Part shown: positions 33,759-43,352 of the stretch, one piece after another
Numbering within the stretch: position 1 is the stretch's first letter
Layout: each line of letters begins with the position of its first letter
Assembly: GCF_900142845.1 (NCBI RefSeq)
Contig: NZ_FSRU01000001.1
Location: 3,658,001-3,722,000, forward strand
Length of the DNA: 64,000 bases
From: Paraburkholderia phenazinium
GTDB taxonomy: Bacteria; Pseudomonadota; Gammaproteobacteria; Burkholderiales; Burkholderiaceae
Reading direction: 5' to 3'
Made by a program: the position numbers and the translations under genes
The notes under the pieces: model-generated
Told to the model about the DNA's origin: nothing
The model's input: only the letters and a program-made list of their open reading frames with translations
Database searches by the model: none

Positions 33759-34626
33759 ACCGGTTGATCAACACGTCGGCCGCTTCGCGCACCCTATCCG
33801 ATTCGCCGGTGCGAGGTATCAGCAGCGAAAACTCGACCATGGGCAACTCGGGCAGGTCGATCTCGCGTTCCAACGCCCGAACCCCGCCGGGGACAGCGGA
33901 TGCATTCAGGCAAGCAATGCCGAGCCCGGCTGAAAGTGCCGACTGCAAGCCGCTAATGCCTGAGGCGGTATGCGCAACGAAATAGCGGATCCGTTGTTCC
34001 GTCAGCTTCGCGAGGGCAAACCGCTGCATCGAGCAATGACCCGGCAACGTGATCAGCGGCAACGGCGCGCTCCGATCCACCTTGTACGATGCGCCCGCAA
34101 CCCACATCAGCGGTTCGCGTCTTAGCGCAACGCGCCGGTGCGCAGTGTCCTCGTCGCTCTCCTCCCCACGCCCGACGATGGACATGGAGATCCCAAGATC
34201 GAAATCGGCGCGCTCCACATCGTGTTCAATCAGCGCGCTTTTGCGGATGAAAACATGCAGACGCAGACGCGGATACTGTTCGCCCAGACCTTTCAGAATG
34301 CCTGCCAGATCAGTAGGCCGAAAGTAATCGGTGATGGCGAGCCGCAGATCGCCCGACAACACCACGCCTTGCATGTCCAGCCACGCAACGTCGTTGAGTC
34401 GCAGAAGCGAACGGGCATGCGCGAGGAGACGGTCGCCGGCCGGAGTCAGGCTGACGCCTTTCTTGCCGCGCAGGAATAGCGTCAAGGCGCAGAGCTCTTC
34501 GAGTTTCCTCACCTGTTCGCTGACCGCGGATTGCGACCGGCACAGATGCGCGGCCGCCGCGGACAGACTGCCCAGGTCTGCGACCGCCACGAGCGTATTG
34601 AGGGCATCAAGATCGAAGCGTCGCAT
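33751..34626 (-). CDS. LysR-family transcriptional regulator
   Basis: A 291-residue LysR protein. The DNA-binding part reads FDLDALNTLVAVADLGSLSAAAAHLCRSQSAVSEQVRKLEELCALTLFLRGKKGVSLTPAGDRLLAHARSLL. The effector domain follows and the protein ends with ADVLINRF. It diverges from the tautomerase gene, with 105 bases between, and is probably its regulator. The LysR 3' end overlaps the end of the TPR/ATP-grasp gene. Confidence 0.92.
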   Translation of the reverse strand: MRRFDLDALNTLVAVADLGSLSAAAAHLCRSQSAVSEQVRKLEELCALTLFLRGKKGVSLTPAGDRLLAHARSLLRLNDVAWLDMQGVVLSGDLRLAITDYFRPTDLAGILKGLGEQYPRLRLHVFIRKSALIEHDVERADFDLGISMSIVGRGEESDEDTAHRRVALRREPLMWVAGASYKVDRSAPLPLITLPGHCSMQRFALAKLTEQRIRYFVAHTASGISGLQSALSAGLGIACLNASAVPGGVRALEREIDLPELPMVEFSLLIPRTGESDRVREAADVLINRFK

Positions 34627-34731
34627 GTCCTATCCAACTGGTTTTCCGATGGATGGGATCATATATTCCCGCTTTTCCAATAGCAACGACACAGGCACGA
34701 TGCTGTCTCCTACTCATGTTTGGAGGGCAAT

Positions 34732-35127
34732 ATGCCTGGCATCTCTGTGAACCTCTCCGGTACGCCCAATGCGGCGCTTTCCCGCACCGTGGCGCGCGAA
34801 TTGACATCGCTTACGTGCACGCTGCTCGACAAGAAGCCGGTGAACACGACGGTGGCTGTTCAGTACATCGCTCTTGAAGACTGGTTTATCAATGAGCAGT
34901 CGCTTGCGGAGCTTGGCAAAAACTCGTTCCGGCTGACGGTTTCGATTACCGAGGGGACCAACACGAAGTTTCAGATCGCGGCCTATCACAAGGCCGCGTT
35001 CGAACTGCTGTCGAAACTGCTGGACGAGGTTCATCCGCATTCGAACGTTCATGTGGTCGAATGCAGTGCGGCGGGGTATGGATACGAGGGGGTGACGCAG
35101 GAGTACCGGCATCAGCATGCTTCCTGA
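34732..35127 (+). CDS. tautomerase superfamily protein
   Basis: A 131-residue protein that begins Met-Pro-Gly-Ile. Removal of Met would expose the catalytic N-terminal Pro used by 4-oxalocrotonate tautomerase and MIF-type enzymes. The fold-typical N-terminal strand (PGISVNLSGTP) and helix (LSRTVARELTSLTCTLL) follow. An upstream TTG exists, but GGAGG just before 34732 and the need for Pro-1 decide the start. Its substrate is unknown; the divergent LysR suggests inducible expression. Confidence 0.8.
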   Translation: MPGISVNLSGTPNAALSRTVARELTSLTCTLLDKKPVNTTVAVQYIALEDWFINEQSLAELGKNSFRLTVSITEGTNTKFQIAAYHKAAFELLSKLLDEVHPHSNVHVVECSAAGYGYEGVTQEYRHQHAS

Positions 35128-35239
35128 AGAATCCGGTGAGAGCGGAGAAGTTTGCAACGATTGCTTGCGCGGGTCGTGCTAACTTCCGGCCATGTGGCAC
35201 ACTTCCGGGTCTCGTCTTCGTGCCTCGGAGGCACTGCGC

Positions 35240-36211
35240 ATGAGCCTTCTCGCCGCTATCGCCATGGCCGCAGCTATCCAATCCGCAACCATCGCGCAGA
35301 CAGTACAAACCGAGCTTGAAGCACCCGGTCCAATGGGTCCCTTGCGTGGCACGCTGCTTTCGCCCGCAAGCCGCGGCGCGCCCGTCGTCCTGATCGTGCC
35401 GGGTTCTGGTCCGACCAACCGGAACGGCGACGGCCCAAACGGCCTTCACACCTCAACCTATCAATTGCTCGCTGAAGGACTGCTGAGCCGCGGTATCGCC
35501 TCGGTTCGAATCGATAAGCGAGGGATGTTCGGTAGCGCATCCGCCATACCCGATGCCAATGACGTCACCCTCCAGGACTACGCGAGCGACGTGCATTCGT
35601 GGACAGCGACTATCCGCAAGCGGACCGGCGTGTCTTGCGTCTGGGTGCTGGGTCATAGCGAAGGCGGCCTGGTGGCGCTAAAGGCCGCGCAAGACAGCCA
35701 CGACATTTGCGGGCTAATCCTGGTCGCCACAGCAGGACGTCCGCTCGGGCAAGTGTTGAGGGAACAGTTACGATCGAACCCGGCAAATGCCGCGATTCTG
35801 GACAATGCCATGTCGATACTCGAATCCCTCGAAGCTGGGCACGCGGTGGACGCGACGAGGATCGATCCCCTCTTGCTGCCATTGTTCGGGCCACAAATTC
35901 AGCGTTTTCTCATGAGCGAATTGACACTTGATCCCGCTACCCTGCTGGCGGGTTACACCAAGCCCGTGCTCATTATGCAAGGCATGCGGGATCTTCAGGT
36001 CGCACCTGAAAATGCGCAACGGCTAAAGCAGGCGGATCCTCGGGCGGAGCTGGTGTTCCTCCCCGATGCCAATCATGTTTTGAAGGCTGTCCATACGCCT
36101 GACCGAAGCGAAAACCTCGCCGCCTATACGGACCCGCATCTTCCTTTAGCGAACAATGTCGTTGATGCGATTTCAACCTTCGTAAAGAACTCAACGAGTG
36201 ATCGTCAATAG
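35240..36211 (+). CDS. secreted alpha/beta hydrolase
   Basis: About 323 residues, with a hydrophobic N-terminal signal peptide (SLLAAIAMAAAIQSATIAQT). The hydrolase fold shows VVLIVPGSGPTNRNGDGP (oxyanion region), RIDKRGMFGS, the nucleophile elbow GHSEGG (about 154), a late Asp in IMQGMRDLQV and His in LPDANHVLK. It resembles serine aminopeptidase S33-type or dienelactone-like hydrolases; the substrate is not known. The frame extends upstream to 35192, but the signal peptide favours the later ATG. Confidence 0.85.
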   Translation: MSLLAAIAMAAAIQSATIAQTVQTELEAPGPMGPLRGTLLSPASRGAPVVLIVPGSGPTNRNGDGPNGLHTSTYQLLAEGLLSRGIASVRIDKRGMFGSASAIPDANDVTLQDYASDVHSWTATIRKRTGVSCVWVLGHSEGGLVALKAAQDSHDICGLILVATAGRPLGQVLREQLRSNPANAAILDNAMSILESLEAGHAVDATRIDPLLLPLFGPQIQRFLMSELTLDPATLLAGYTKPVLIMQGMRDLQVAPENAQRLKQADPRAELVFLPDANHVLKAVHTPDRSENLAAYTDPHLPLANNVVDAISTFVKNSTSDRQ

Positions 36212-36261
36212 GTCCCTGCGCTGCGTCAACCGGCGATTATCGACTCAGTAAGTCGTGCGAC

Positions 36262-36672
36262 TCAAAGCGCCTTGCGAAAGAAATGACGCTCATGCACGCC
36301 GTCCATTTCAGTGAGGCGGCCCCATTCGGAGTAGCCTAGCTTTCGATAGAATTCCGGCGCCTGAAAACTGAAAGTATCGACGATGACCTGCTTACAGCCA
36401 CGCCGCCGCGCCTCTGCCTCCGCGGCCAGCATTAGCGTTGTTGCATAACCGAGCTTCCGGTGACGCTCGTCAACCCAAAGAAAAGAGATGTCCAGATACT
36501 GCCAGTAGGTCTTGGCGGTCAGCCCGCCAATAATGTGATCCTCATCATCACGGGCGAATACGCAAAGTCGTTGTGCCCCGCCCTGCGAAAAACGCCTGTT
36601 GTACGCGCGGGTCTGGTCAATGACAAACGCTTCGTCATCCGCCTTGGGATCGTCGGTAAGGTCCAGGTGCAT
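36262..36672 (-). CDS. GNAT family N-acetyltransferase
   Basis: A 136-residue GNAT enzyme. The acetyl-CoA loop reads ERHRKLGYATTLMLAAEAEARRRGC (motif A) and motif B is VDTFSFQAPEFYRKLGYSEWGRL. The N-terminal part carries the strand ARDDEDHIIGGLTAKTYWQYLDISFLWV. Length is complete for a small GNAT. It diverges from another GNAT gene, with 76 bases between. Substrate unknown. Confidence 0.88.
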   Translation of the reverse strand: MHLDLTDDPKADDEAFVIDQTRAYNRRFSQGGAQRLCVFARDDEDHIIGGLTAKTYWQYLDISFLWVDERHRKLGYATTLMLAAEAEARRRGCKQVIVDTFSFQAPEFYRKLGYSEWGRLTEMDGVHERHFFRKAL

Positions 36673-36748
36673 GGCATGATGGTCGTAGAAAACCTCATCA
36701 TTGTCGCAGAAGTATCATAAGCCAATACCAACTCTACCAAAGACACCA

Positions 36749-37267
36749 GTGGACAACGTTCAACTCGTCATCAAGCCCTTGACCAGCAACGACGCACCGG
36801 CATTCAAGGCGCTCCGTCTAAAGGCCATTCTGGACTCCCCAGCAGCACTGTGGCCCACCTATGAAGAAGAAGCGGGACTCACACCTCAAGCCATCATCGA
36901 GCGGATTCGCCACAACGAGCATCAGATCGTATTCGGCGCGTTTAGCGGACTCGAGTTGATTGGCATTGTTGGCTTAAGGCGCGAGCCGCTGGCTCAGGTC
37001 GCTCATCGAGCCATGCTTTGGGGGGTCTTCGTTGACACGGCCTGGCGCGGCAGCGGTGTTGCCCGCAAATTGCTCGACACGACCGTTGCACACGCTCGCG
37101 AAATGAAGCTGCTGCAACTCCATCTCGCCGTACACACTGAGAATCCAAGGGCGGAAGGGTTGTATCGATCGGTCGGATTCGAGCGGTACGGTTTCGAACC
37201 GCGTGCCATACGCATCGGGGATCGCTTCTACGACGAGCACCGTATGATGCTGCGTCTGGACGACTAG
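36749..37267 (+). CDS. GNAT family N-acetyltransferase
   Basis: About 172 residues from a GTG start (VQLVIKPLTSNDAPAFKALRLKAIL). Motif A is VFVDTAWRGSGVARKLLDTTVAHARE and motif B is TENPRAEGLYRSVGFERYGFEPRA. A longer frame begins at a TTG at 36701 but adds nothing GNAT-like; neither start has a clear ribosome site. Probably acetylates a small amine; substrate unknown. Confidence 0.88.
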   Translation: MDNVQLVIKPLTSNDAPAFKALRLKAILDSPAALWPTYEEEAGLTPQAIIERIRHNEHQIVFGAFSGLELIGIVGLRREPLAQVAHRAMLWGVFVDTAWRGSGVARKLLDTTVAHAREMKLLQLHLAVHTENPRAEGLYRSVGFERYGFEPRAIRIGDRFYDEHRMMLRLDD

Positions 37268-37342
37268 TCTCGAGAGCACTACGTGACTCGACCGCCCGCG
37301 AGCCACTGACATTGGGAACTGCCTTAAGGAGGTATCGATACG

Positions 37343-38806
37343 ATGAGCGAACCCGATTTGAGCAACCTGGACAGTCTGGTCGAAGAGGCCATGGCGCACT
37401 GGCAAGTTCCCGGACTCGCGCTCGCAGTGGTACAGGGCGGCGAAGTCATCAAGCTGCAGGCTTATGGCACGCGCGATATGGAAACCCGTTTGCCCGTGAC
37501 AATCGACACGCAGTTCATGCTTTGCTCCCTGACCAAGTCGTTCACGGCCGCCGGACTCGGCTTGCTCGTCGACGAGGGGCGGCTGGACTGGGACACGCGC
37601 GTCCAGGACGTATTGCCGAATTTCCAGCTCTACGATCCGATCGCCTCAAAGAACCTCACCGTACACGACCTGCTTACGCATCAAAGCGGCCTGCCGCGTC
37701 ACGACAGGATCTGGTCGCCGCCGGGCGAGCGCTCGCGTGCCGACATTCTGGAGGCCATGCGTTACCTGCAGCCGAGTCGCGGGCTTCGCGAGATCAGCCA
37801 GTACTGCAATCTCGGCTACGTGGTGGCTGGCGTCGTGGCCGAGCAGATCAGCGGACAAAGCTGGGAGACCTTCACCACCGAACGCCTGCTGCGTCCGTTA
37901 GGCTTTAAGCATGTCAGCCTTTCGACGCAGGCACTTGAGACCGCAACCGATCATGCCTCGCCGCATCCCCGAGATGCCGCTCGCGTTTATCGAGGCAGGT
38001 TGTGGCCGATGCACGCGGCGCCCGCGGGAGGCATCAACACGTCCGTCTCGGACATGGCAAAGTGGTTAGGTTTCCTGCTTTCTCAAGGCGAAGCTAACGG
38101 ATCTCAGCTACTGTCGAAAAGCGTCATACAGCAGATGACGACCCCGCAGATTTACTTTGAAGAATCGGAGTTCAGCGAGATCGGCACTCGCCACTATGGT
38201 TTGGGGCTTCGCTGCGAGCAGTATCGCGGTGATCGAACGGTCTCGCATACGGGGTCCCTGCCGGGATGGGGTTCGATGATGAGCATGATGCCCGAGCATC
38301 GTCTCGGCATGGTTGTCCTCACCAATCGCGATCCTGGTCCGGTGAACGAGCTATTGATCTATTCCGTCTTCGACCGCCTGCGCTCGCACGAACCTCTCGA
38401 CTGGCTGGAGACGTTTCGCGAGAGGCGACGTAAAGCGCTCGACGCGGAAGAGACGGAGCGGCGCAGCCGCGAGGCGCTTAGGGCAACCTGGAGCGAACCT
38501 GCCCGGCCTTTGAAAGACTACGTCGGTGACTACGCGCACCCCGCATACGGCGAGTTCTCGGTGTTCGAAGATGAAGACGCGGGTGTAGTGGGCTGGCGCT
38601 GGCGAGGCTTGACTGGCGTCCTGCTAAGCTGCGACGGCACGACGTTCGAACTCAAGGAGGACGGCGATCCCCGCTTTGGCCCGCCTCTGCAAGTGACTTT
38701 CCAGTTCAATGCGGACGGCGTTATCGACAGCTTGAGTTCTCCGCTGGAACCAACCGTCGCAGACATCCGCTTCCAACGCCGCGGCGCTGCGGTGTCGCGC
38801 GGTTAA
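37343..38806 (+). CDS. serine hydrolase of the class C beta-lactamase family
   Basis: A 487-residue penicillin-binding-protein-like hydrolase. The three active-site boxes are S-L-T-K (about 62-65, in MLCSLTKSFTAAG), Y-C-N (about 154, in SQYCNLGYVVAG) and H-T-G (about 302, in VSHTGSLPGWGS). A C-terminal beta domain (about 390-487, DUF3471-like) follows. There is no signal peptide, so it is probably cytoplasmic and more likely an esterase or peptidase than a drug-inactivating enzyme. AAGGAGG precedes the ATG. It ends overlapping the stop of a convergent LysR gene by four bases. Confidence 0.88.
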   Translation: MSEPDLSNLDSLVEEAMAHWQVPGLALAVVQGGEVIKLQAYGTRDMETRLPVTIDTQFMLCSLTKSFTAAGLGLLVDEGRLDWDTRVQDVLPNFQLYDPIASKNLTVHDLLTHQSGLPRHDRIWSPPGERSRADILEAMRYLQPSRGLREISQYCNLGYVVAGVVAEQISGQSWETFTTERLLRPLGFKHVSLSTQALETATDHASPHPRDAARVYRGRLWPMHAAPAGGINTSVSDMAKWLGFLLSQGEANGSQLLSKSVIQQMTTPQIYFEESEFSEIGTRHYGLGLRCEQYRGDRTVSHTGSLPGWGSMMSMMPEHRLGMVVLTNRDPGPVNELLIYSVFDRLRSHEPLDWLETFRERRRKALDAEETERRSREALRATWSEPARPLKDYVGDYAHPAYGEFSVFEDEDAGVVGWRWRGLTGVLLSCDGTTFELKEDGDPRFGPPLQVTFQFNADGVIDSLSSPLEPTVADIRFQRRGAAVSRG

Positions 38807-39711
38807 TACGCGTCCCATGGTGGCCGGTCGCCGAATGCATCCGCAAGGTACTCGATAAACCGGCGCACCTTGGACGGCACGTAGCGGGCGGTCGGATAAA
38901 CCGCGTGGACGGTCAACTCGGGCGCACGGTAACCGGGCAGCAGTACCACCAGTTCCTTCGCCCGGATGTGCGGTCCAAACACGAACGTGGGACCGTATGC
39001 AATACCGACTCCGGCGAGCGTCGCCGAAAGCAGCATCTGCATGTTGTTGGCCTGCATCCGGTGCGGCCCGTCTACCACGTGCTCGCGGCCCGCTTCGTCG
39101 GTCAGCGTCCATTCAGGCATCGAGACCGCCTCGCTGAATGCCAGACGAGGCGCGCGATGTAAATCCTCCGGCGTGGCAGGCACACCTTCACGCGCGAGAA
39201 ACGCCGGCGAGGCACAGACGGTCATCCGGCATGGCGCGAGACGCCGCGCGACAAGTTGAGAATCAGGCAAGCGGCCAATGCGGATAGCGACATCAATGCC
39301 GTTGTTCTGCAGATCGACATACCGGTCGTCGAGCGCAACCTCGATGTTCACGTGGGGATGGCTCTCGAGATACCGCGCCACGACATCGCCCATATGCATC
39401 GCGCCGAATGTGACCGGCGCAGCGACACGCAAGGTCCCCCGCGCGGTGCTGTGTGCGTCGCTCGCTTCGCTGTTGGCGTCGTCGAGTTCTTCGAGAATCC
39501 GCTTGCAGCGAAGGTAATAGGCGCGACCGGCCTCCGTGAGGCTCAGGCTGCGCGTACTCCGCTGCAGCAAGCGCACGTTCAGATCCGCCTCCAGCGCGCT
39601 CAGATACTTCCCGGCCATGGATGCCGACAGCCCGGCACGTCTGCCGGCCGCCACCAGGCTGCCCTCGTCCACCGCTGCAACAAAAACGGCAATGCTCGCG
39701 AAACGGTCCAT
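38803..39711 (-). CDS. LysR-family transcriptional regulator
   Basis: A 302-residue LysR protein of the large CrgA/DmlR-like branch: MDRFASIAVFVAAVDEGSLVAAGRRAGLSASMAGKYLSALEADLNVRLLQRSTRSLSLTEAGRAYYLRCKRILEELDDA. The effector domain starts GTLRVAAPVTFG. It diverges from the alpha/beta hydrolase at 39847, its likely target. Confidence 0.93.
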   Translation of the reverse strand: MDRFASIAVFVAAVDEGSLVAAGRRAGLSASMAGKYLSALEADLNVRLLQRSTRSLSLTEAGRAYYLRCKRILEELDDANSEASDAHSTARGTLRVAAPVTFGAMHMGDVVARYLESHPHVNIEVALDDRYVDLQNNGIDVAIRIGRLPDSQLVARRLAPCRMTVCASPAFLAREGVPATPEDLHRAPRLAFSEAVSMPEWTLTDEAGREHVVDGPHRMQANNMQMLLSATLAGVGIAYGPTFVFGPHIRAKELVVLLPGYRAPELTVHAVYPTARYVPSKVRRFIEYLADAFGDRPPWDAY

Positions 39712-39846
39712 GGCGGGTCCATTCAGGAATTTGACGATCGACTGATGATACTGGATGCGGGATTATCGCGCCCGATGCTTCAATCTACTATCGCTTCAGG
39801 GTCCGGAAACAGCATTGAAGCAACGGGATATCGAAGGAGCATCGCA

Positions 39847-40632
39847 ATGAAAATCGCATCGAACGGCATTCACCTCCACGTCGCCGATCAGGGCAACGGC
39901 ACGCCCGCCATCGTGTTTTTGCACTACTGGGGCGGCTCGTCACGCACATGGAACAACGTCATCGCCGCACTACCGAAGGCCTACCGCACGGTCGCGCCCG
40001 ATCACCGCGGCTGGGGAGACTCCGACGCCCCCGCTAGCGGCTACGCCCTCGCGGATTTCGCCGACGACGCGCAAGGTGTCATCGACTCGCTGCGGCTCGA
40101 CCAGTTCGTGCTGGTAGGTCACTCAATGGGCGGCAAGATCGCACAACTGCTGGCGTCGCGTCGTCCCAAGGGACTCGCGGGACTGGTCATGGTTGCGCCT
40201 TCGCCTCCGGTGCCGCTGGTGCTTCCCGCCGAAGTGCGCGCACAGATGGAGAGCGCCTATACGTCTCGCGCGTCGGTCGAAGCAGCCATCGATCACATGC
40301 TTACCGCGAAACCGTTGAGCGCTGCACATCGCGAGCAGGTCATTGAAGACAGCCTGCGCGGCGCCCCTCAGGCCAAAGCCGCATGGCCGCTCTACGCGAG
40401 CCTCGAAGACATCACCAGGGAAGTTGCGGCGATCGACGTGCCTGCCATTGTCATCGCAGGAGAACTGGACCGGGTGGACAGTGTCGAAACGTTGCGCTCA
40501 CAACTGCTTCCCCACATTCCGCACGCGCGCATGCAGGTGGTGCCGGGCAGCGGCCACCTGTCACCGCTCGAGGCGCCGGTTGAAGTGGCCGGGTTCATTC
40601 AGGAGTTTGTCGAATCGCTTGCACATCCCTAA
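39847..40632 (+). CDS. alpha/beta hydrolase
   Basis: A 261-residue cytoplasmic hydrolase. It shows the oxyanion segment VFLHYWGGSSRTWNNVI, the nucleophile GHSMGG (about 97-102), acid Asp in VIAGELDRVD and His in VPGSGHLSPLEAP. GGAG lies seven bases before the ATG. It fits the haloperoxidase/esterase-like group; substrate unknown. The divergent LysR is the likely regulator. Confidence 0.9.
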   Translation: MKIASNGIHLHVADQGNGTPAIVFLHYWGGSSRTWNNVIAALPKAYRTVAPDHRGWGDSDAPASGYALADFADDAQGVIDSLRLDQFVLVGHSMGGKIAQLLASRRPKGLAGLVMVAPSPPVPLVLPAEVRAQMESAYTSRASVEAAIDHMLTAKPLSAAHREQVIEDSLRGAPQAKAAWPLYASLEDITREVAAIDVPAIVIAGELDRVDSVETLRSQLLPHIPHARMQVVPGSGHLSPLEAPVEVAGFIQEFVESLAHP

Positions 40633-40692
40633 GTCATGCTTCGCATGCATGTCAGAATAGCGCCGATCCGCGCCTTCCTCCAAAAGACTGAC

Positions 40693-41205
40693 ATGAGCTC
40701 CACGTACCTGATTCGCCCCGCCCTCGCCGACGATGCGCCGCGTATTGCGGTGCTCGGCGCGCAGGTCTGGATTCACACCTATGCGACGGCGGGCATCTCC
40801 GAGGTTATCGCTCAATACGTGCTGGCATCCTTTACACCCGAGCGATTCCGCACGCTTGCGCAAGACCCTGGCGCTGTCATGCTGGTCGCCGAGCGCGAGG
40901 GGAATCTCGCCGGCTATATCGTCGTGCGCTTCGCTTCGCAACATGCGGACATTCAGACGGAGATTGAAACGCTCTACGTTCAGGCGTGCTTCGCCGGACA
41001 GGGAATCGGCTCGGGCTTGTTGACGAGGGCCAAAGAGATCGCATTGACGAAAACCGGCAGCCGCTCGATCTGGCTCATGGTGAACTCGCAAAACGAGAGC
41101 GCCATCGCTTTCTATCGCTCACTCGGCATGAAGCAAGATGGTCTGACGTACTTCGAACTAGGCGGCGTCAAACACGAAAACAAGGTGATGATTGCAGTGG
41201 ATTGA
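40693..41205 (+). CDS. GNAT family N-acetyltransferase
   Basis: About 170 residues starting MSSTYLIRPALADDAPRIAVLGAQVW. Motif A is LYVQACFAGQGIGSGLLTRAKEIAL and motif B is VNSQNESAIAFYRSLGMKQDG. It follows the hydrolase by 60 bases on the same strand, and the two may be co-expressed. Substrate unknown. Confidence 0.9.
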   Translation: MSSTYLIRPALADDAPRIAVLGAQVWIHTYATAGISEVIAQYVLASFTPERFRTLAQDPGAVMLVAEREGNLAGYIVVRFASQHADIQTEIETLYVQACFAGQGIGSGLLTRAKEIALTKTGSRSIWLMVNSQNESAIAFYRSLGMKQDGLTYFELGGVKHENKVMIAVD

Positions 41206-41227
41206 AGCCCTTCACCACCGTTCCTGC

Positions 41228-41263
41228 GCCCGTGTGTCGCCAATACCCCGGCAACACACGGGC
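41228..41263. terminator. hairpin between convergent GNAT and porin genes
   Basis: GCCCGTGTGT and ACACACGGGC form a perfect ten-pair stem with an inner GCC/GGC pair. It has no T-run on either side, so it may act as a bidirectional barrier or mRNA-stabilising structure rather than a classic terminator. Confidence 0.5.
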
Positions 41264-41277
41264 CTGGCATAAACCCA

Positions 41278-42417
41278 TCAAAACCGATGCCGCATCCCCA
41301 CGCCCACCACCACCTGCTGGTCCGTCGAGGAAAGCGCTTGCCCGCTTACATCGGCCGTCAATCCTGACCCGTCGCTGTCGATGTGCTGATAGCTCGCCTG
41401 CAGATACAGGTCCGTGCGTTTGGAAAGGATGTAATCGGTTTGCACCGACACTTCCTGCCACTTCGGATGATGCTGCCCACTCGCCGTAGAAAGCGCCGCG
41501 TCCGTGTACGTGTATTCGCCGGTCAGGCTGAGCGCCGGGCTCAGCGCGTAACTTGCGTTCACTTCATAGTTGTTGAAGCTCGCACCCTGGCCGTTCTCCG
41601 CGAGACCGAGACTGTTCGCCCCGTTGATCGTATCGAGCCCACCCAGTTGCGTGCGCGTCCACACGAAGCCGAACCGCGCCGCGCCAACGGTGTAGTTCGC
41701 ACCCGCGCCATAGATTCGTTGCTGTGCGGCGATGAAGGTGCGGTCAGTCAAGGTCAGTGCGCCGTTTGTGTTGCTGCTGCCGCCGTTGTTAGCCTGCAGG
41801 TAGCCCGCACCGAGACTCAACGGACCCGCATTGTACGCAGCGCCGAAGCTGTACAGACGATTGTCGTCAAAGCCGCCCGCTTCGTTCGAGAAGCCGTACA
41901 GCGTGCCGAAGCGCAATCCTTCGTACGACGTACTGGTGAACTTCACCGAGTTGTTGACGCGGAATGAGTTATTCAGGTTGTCGTTGTCGAACGGATGAGC
42001 GGAAAAATTGTTGCCACCCGGATGAATGCCGGTGAAGCTGAGCGGCGCAACATAGTCCACGACCGAGTCGTACTGGCGTCCGAGCGTCACCGTGCCGAAG
42101 CGGTTGTTCGACAGCCCTGCATACGCCTGATAGCCGAACTCCCGGCCGCCCTGGCGAAGCGATCCGTTCATTACGCTAAAGCCGTTTTCGAGCTGAAAAA
42201 TCGCTTTTGTACCGCCACCGAGATCTTCATGACCGACGAAGCCCCAATGACTGCCCGTCACATCGCCGCTGCCCGCCTGCCATGCGGCATGCCCCTTCGC
42301 GTTGCTCGTATAGGAAAGGCCCGCGTCGATCACCCCGTAGAGCGTCACGCTCGATTGTGCCTGCACCCCGCAGGCGTACCCCGCCGCGCATAGGGCGATA
42401 ACCAAAGTCTTCTTCAT
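41278..42417 (-). CDS. Gram-negative porin (OmpC-like)
   Basis: A 379-residue outer-membrane porin with a signal peptide (MKKTLVIALCAAGYACGVQA|QSSVTLYG). The 16-strand general porin pattern of Burkholderiales is clear: SSVTLYGVIDAGLSYTSN, LGGGTKAIFQLENGFSVMNG, FGYQAYAGLSNNRFGTVTLGRQYD and the C-terminal VVVGVGMRHRF ending in Phe for BAM insertion. AGGA precedes the ATG. It lies downstream of the iron-chelate ABC genes on the same strand but is separated by 137 bases, so it may have its own promoter. Confidence 0.94.
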   Translation of the reverse strand: MKKTLVIALCAAGYACGVQAQSSVTLYGVIDAGLSYTSNAKGHAAWQAGSGDVTGSHWGFVGHEDLGGGTKAIFQLENGFSVMNGSLRQGGREFGYQAYAGLSNNRFGTVTLGRQYDSVVDYVAPLSFTGIHPGGNNFSAHPFDNDNLNNSFRVNNSVKFTSTSYEGLRFGTLYGFSNEAGGFDDNRLYSFGAAYNAGPLSLGAGYLQANNGGSSNTNGALTLTDRTFIAAQQRIYGAGANYTVGAARFGFVWTRTQLGGLDTINGANSLGLAENGQGASFNNYEVNASYALSPALSLTGEYTYTDAALSTASGQHHPKWQEVSVQTDYILSKRTDLYLQASYQHIDSDGSGLTADVSGQALSSTDQQVVVGVGMRHRF

Positions 42418-42554
42418 GTTTGTCCTGAAGTTTCTAGTGAGCCGCCCGCGCGCGACCGCACGACACCGCGGCTGGGCGGTGTCGTGCGGAGCGAGCCGAA
42501 AGCGGCATGGAAGGGGCTGGCTGGGCCGTATGGCTAACGGCTGGCGATGCCCGT

Positions 42555-43352
42555 CTAAGCGACGAGTCCGTCGATCAGAACCTGATGGTGGCCGCGCGAG
42601 CATGGCTCGATACGCGCGGCGACACCGAATACCTGGCCGAGCGTCGCCGGTGTGACGACCTCGGGCGGCGGCCCGAAGCGCACGATGCGCCCCTCGTGCA
42701 GCAACATCGCGCATTCGCAGGCGCGCATCGCCGCATTGATGTCGTGCAGGACCACGACGGTCACGATCCGGCTTTCGCGCGTGACCTCGCGCAGCACCTG
42801 CATCACGTGGAACTGGTGATTCAGATCGAGCGCCGAGAGCGGCTCGTCGAGCAGCAACACTTGCGGGTCGCGCACGAGTGCCTGTGCAATGCCGACGAGT
42901 TGCCGCTGACCACCCGACAATTCATCGAGCGAGCGCGAAGCGAGGTCGTCGATCCCGAGCCTGCGCAGAATCGCATGCGCATGCACAAGATCGTCGCCGT
43001 GCGCGGCATGCGCCGACGCAGCGCCATATCCGCGCGTGGCGCGACATGCCACCAGCACCGATTCGAGCACTTGCAGGCGCACGCCCGCGGGCAGCGCCTG
43101 CGGCAGATAAACGACGCTATGCGAACGGGCGCTCGCCGCCGACAAGGCGAGCGTTTCGCCGTCGAGCGAGAGCGAACCGGCTTGGACCCGCGTGAGACCC
43201 GCCAACGCGCGCAGCAACGTGGACTTGCCGCTGCCGTTCGGGCCAAGCAGCGCAGTGATCTGACCACGCGGCAAGGGACCCGCTTCGAGCGAAGTCAGCA
43301 CCTGGCGCTTGTCGTAGCGCACGCTCAGATCGTGAATGCACAGGCCGTTCAT
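42555..43352 (-). CDS. iron-chelate ABC transporter ATP-binding protein
   Basis: A 265-residue FecE/FhuC-type ATPase. Walker A GPNGSGKSTLL (about 37-47), Q-loop YLPQAL, signature LSGGQRQLVGIAQALV, Walker B VLLLDEPLSALDL and the switch His in VVVLHDIN are all present. Its start ATG overlaps the stop of the permease gene in an ATGA. It powers uptake of an iron chelate across the inner membrane with the two genes upstream. Confidence 0.95.
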   Translation of the reverse strand: MNGLCIHDLSVRYDKRQVLTSLEAGPLPRGQITALLGPNGSGKSTLLRALAGLTRVQAGSLSLDGETLALSAASARSHSVVYLPQALPAGVRLQVLESVLVACRATRGYGAASAHAAHGDDLVHAHAILRRLGIDDLASRSLDELSGGQRQLVGIAQALVRDPQVLLLDEPLSALDLNHQFHVMQVLREVTRESRIVTVVVLHDINAAMRACECAMLLHEGRIVRFGPPPEVVTPATLGQVFGVAARIEPCSRGHHQVLIDGLVA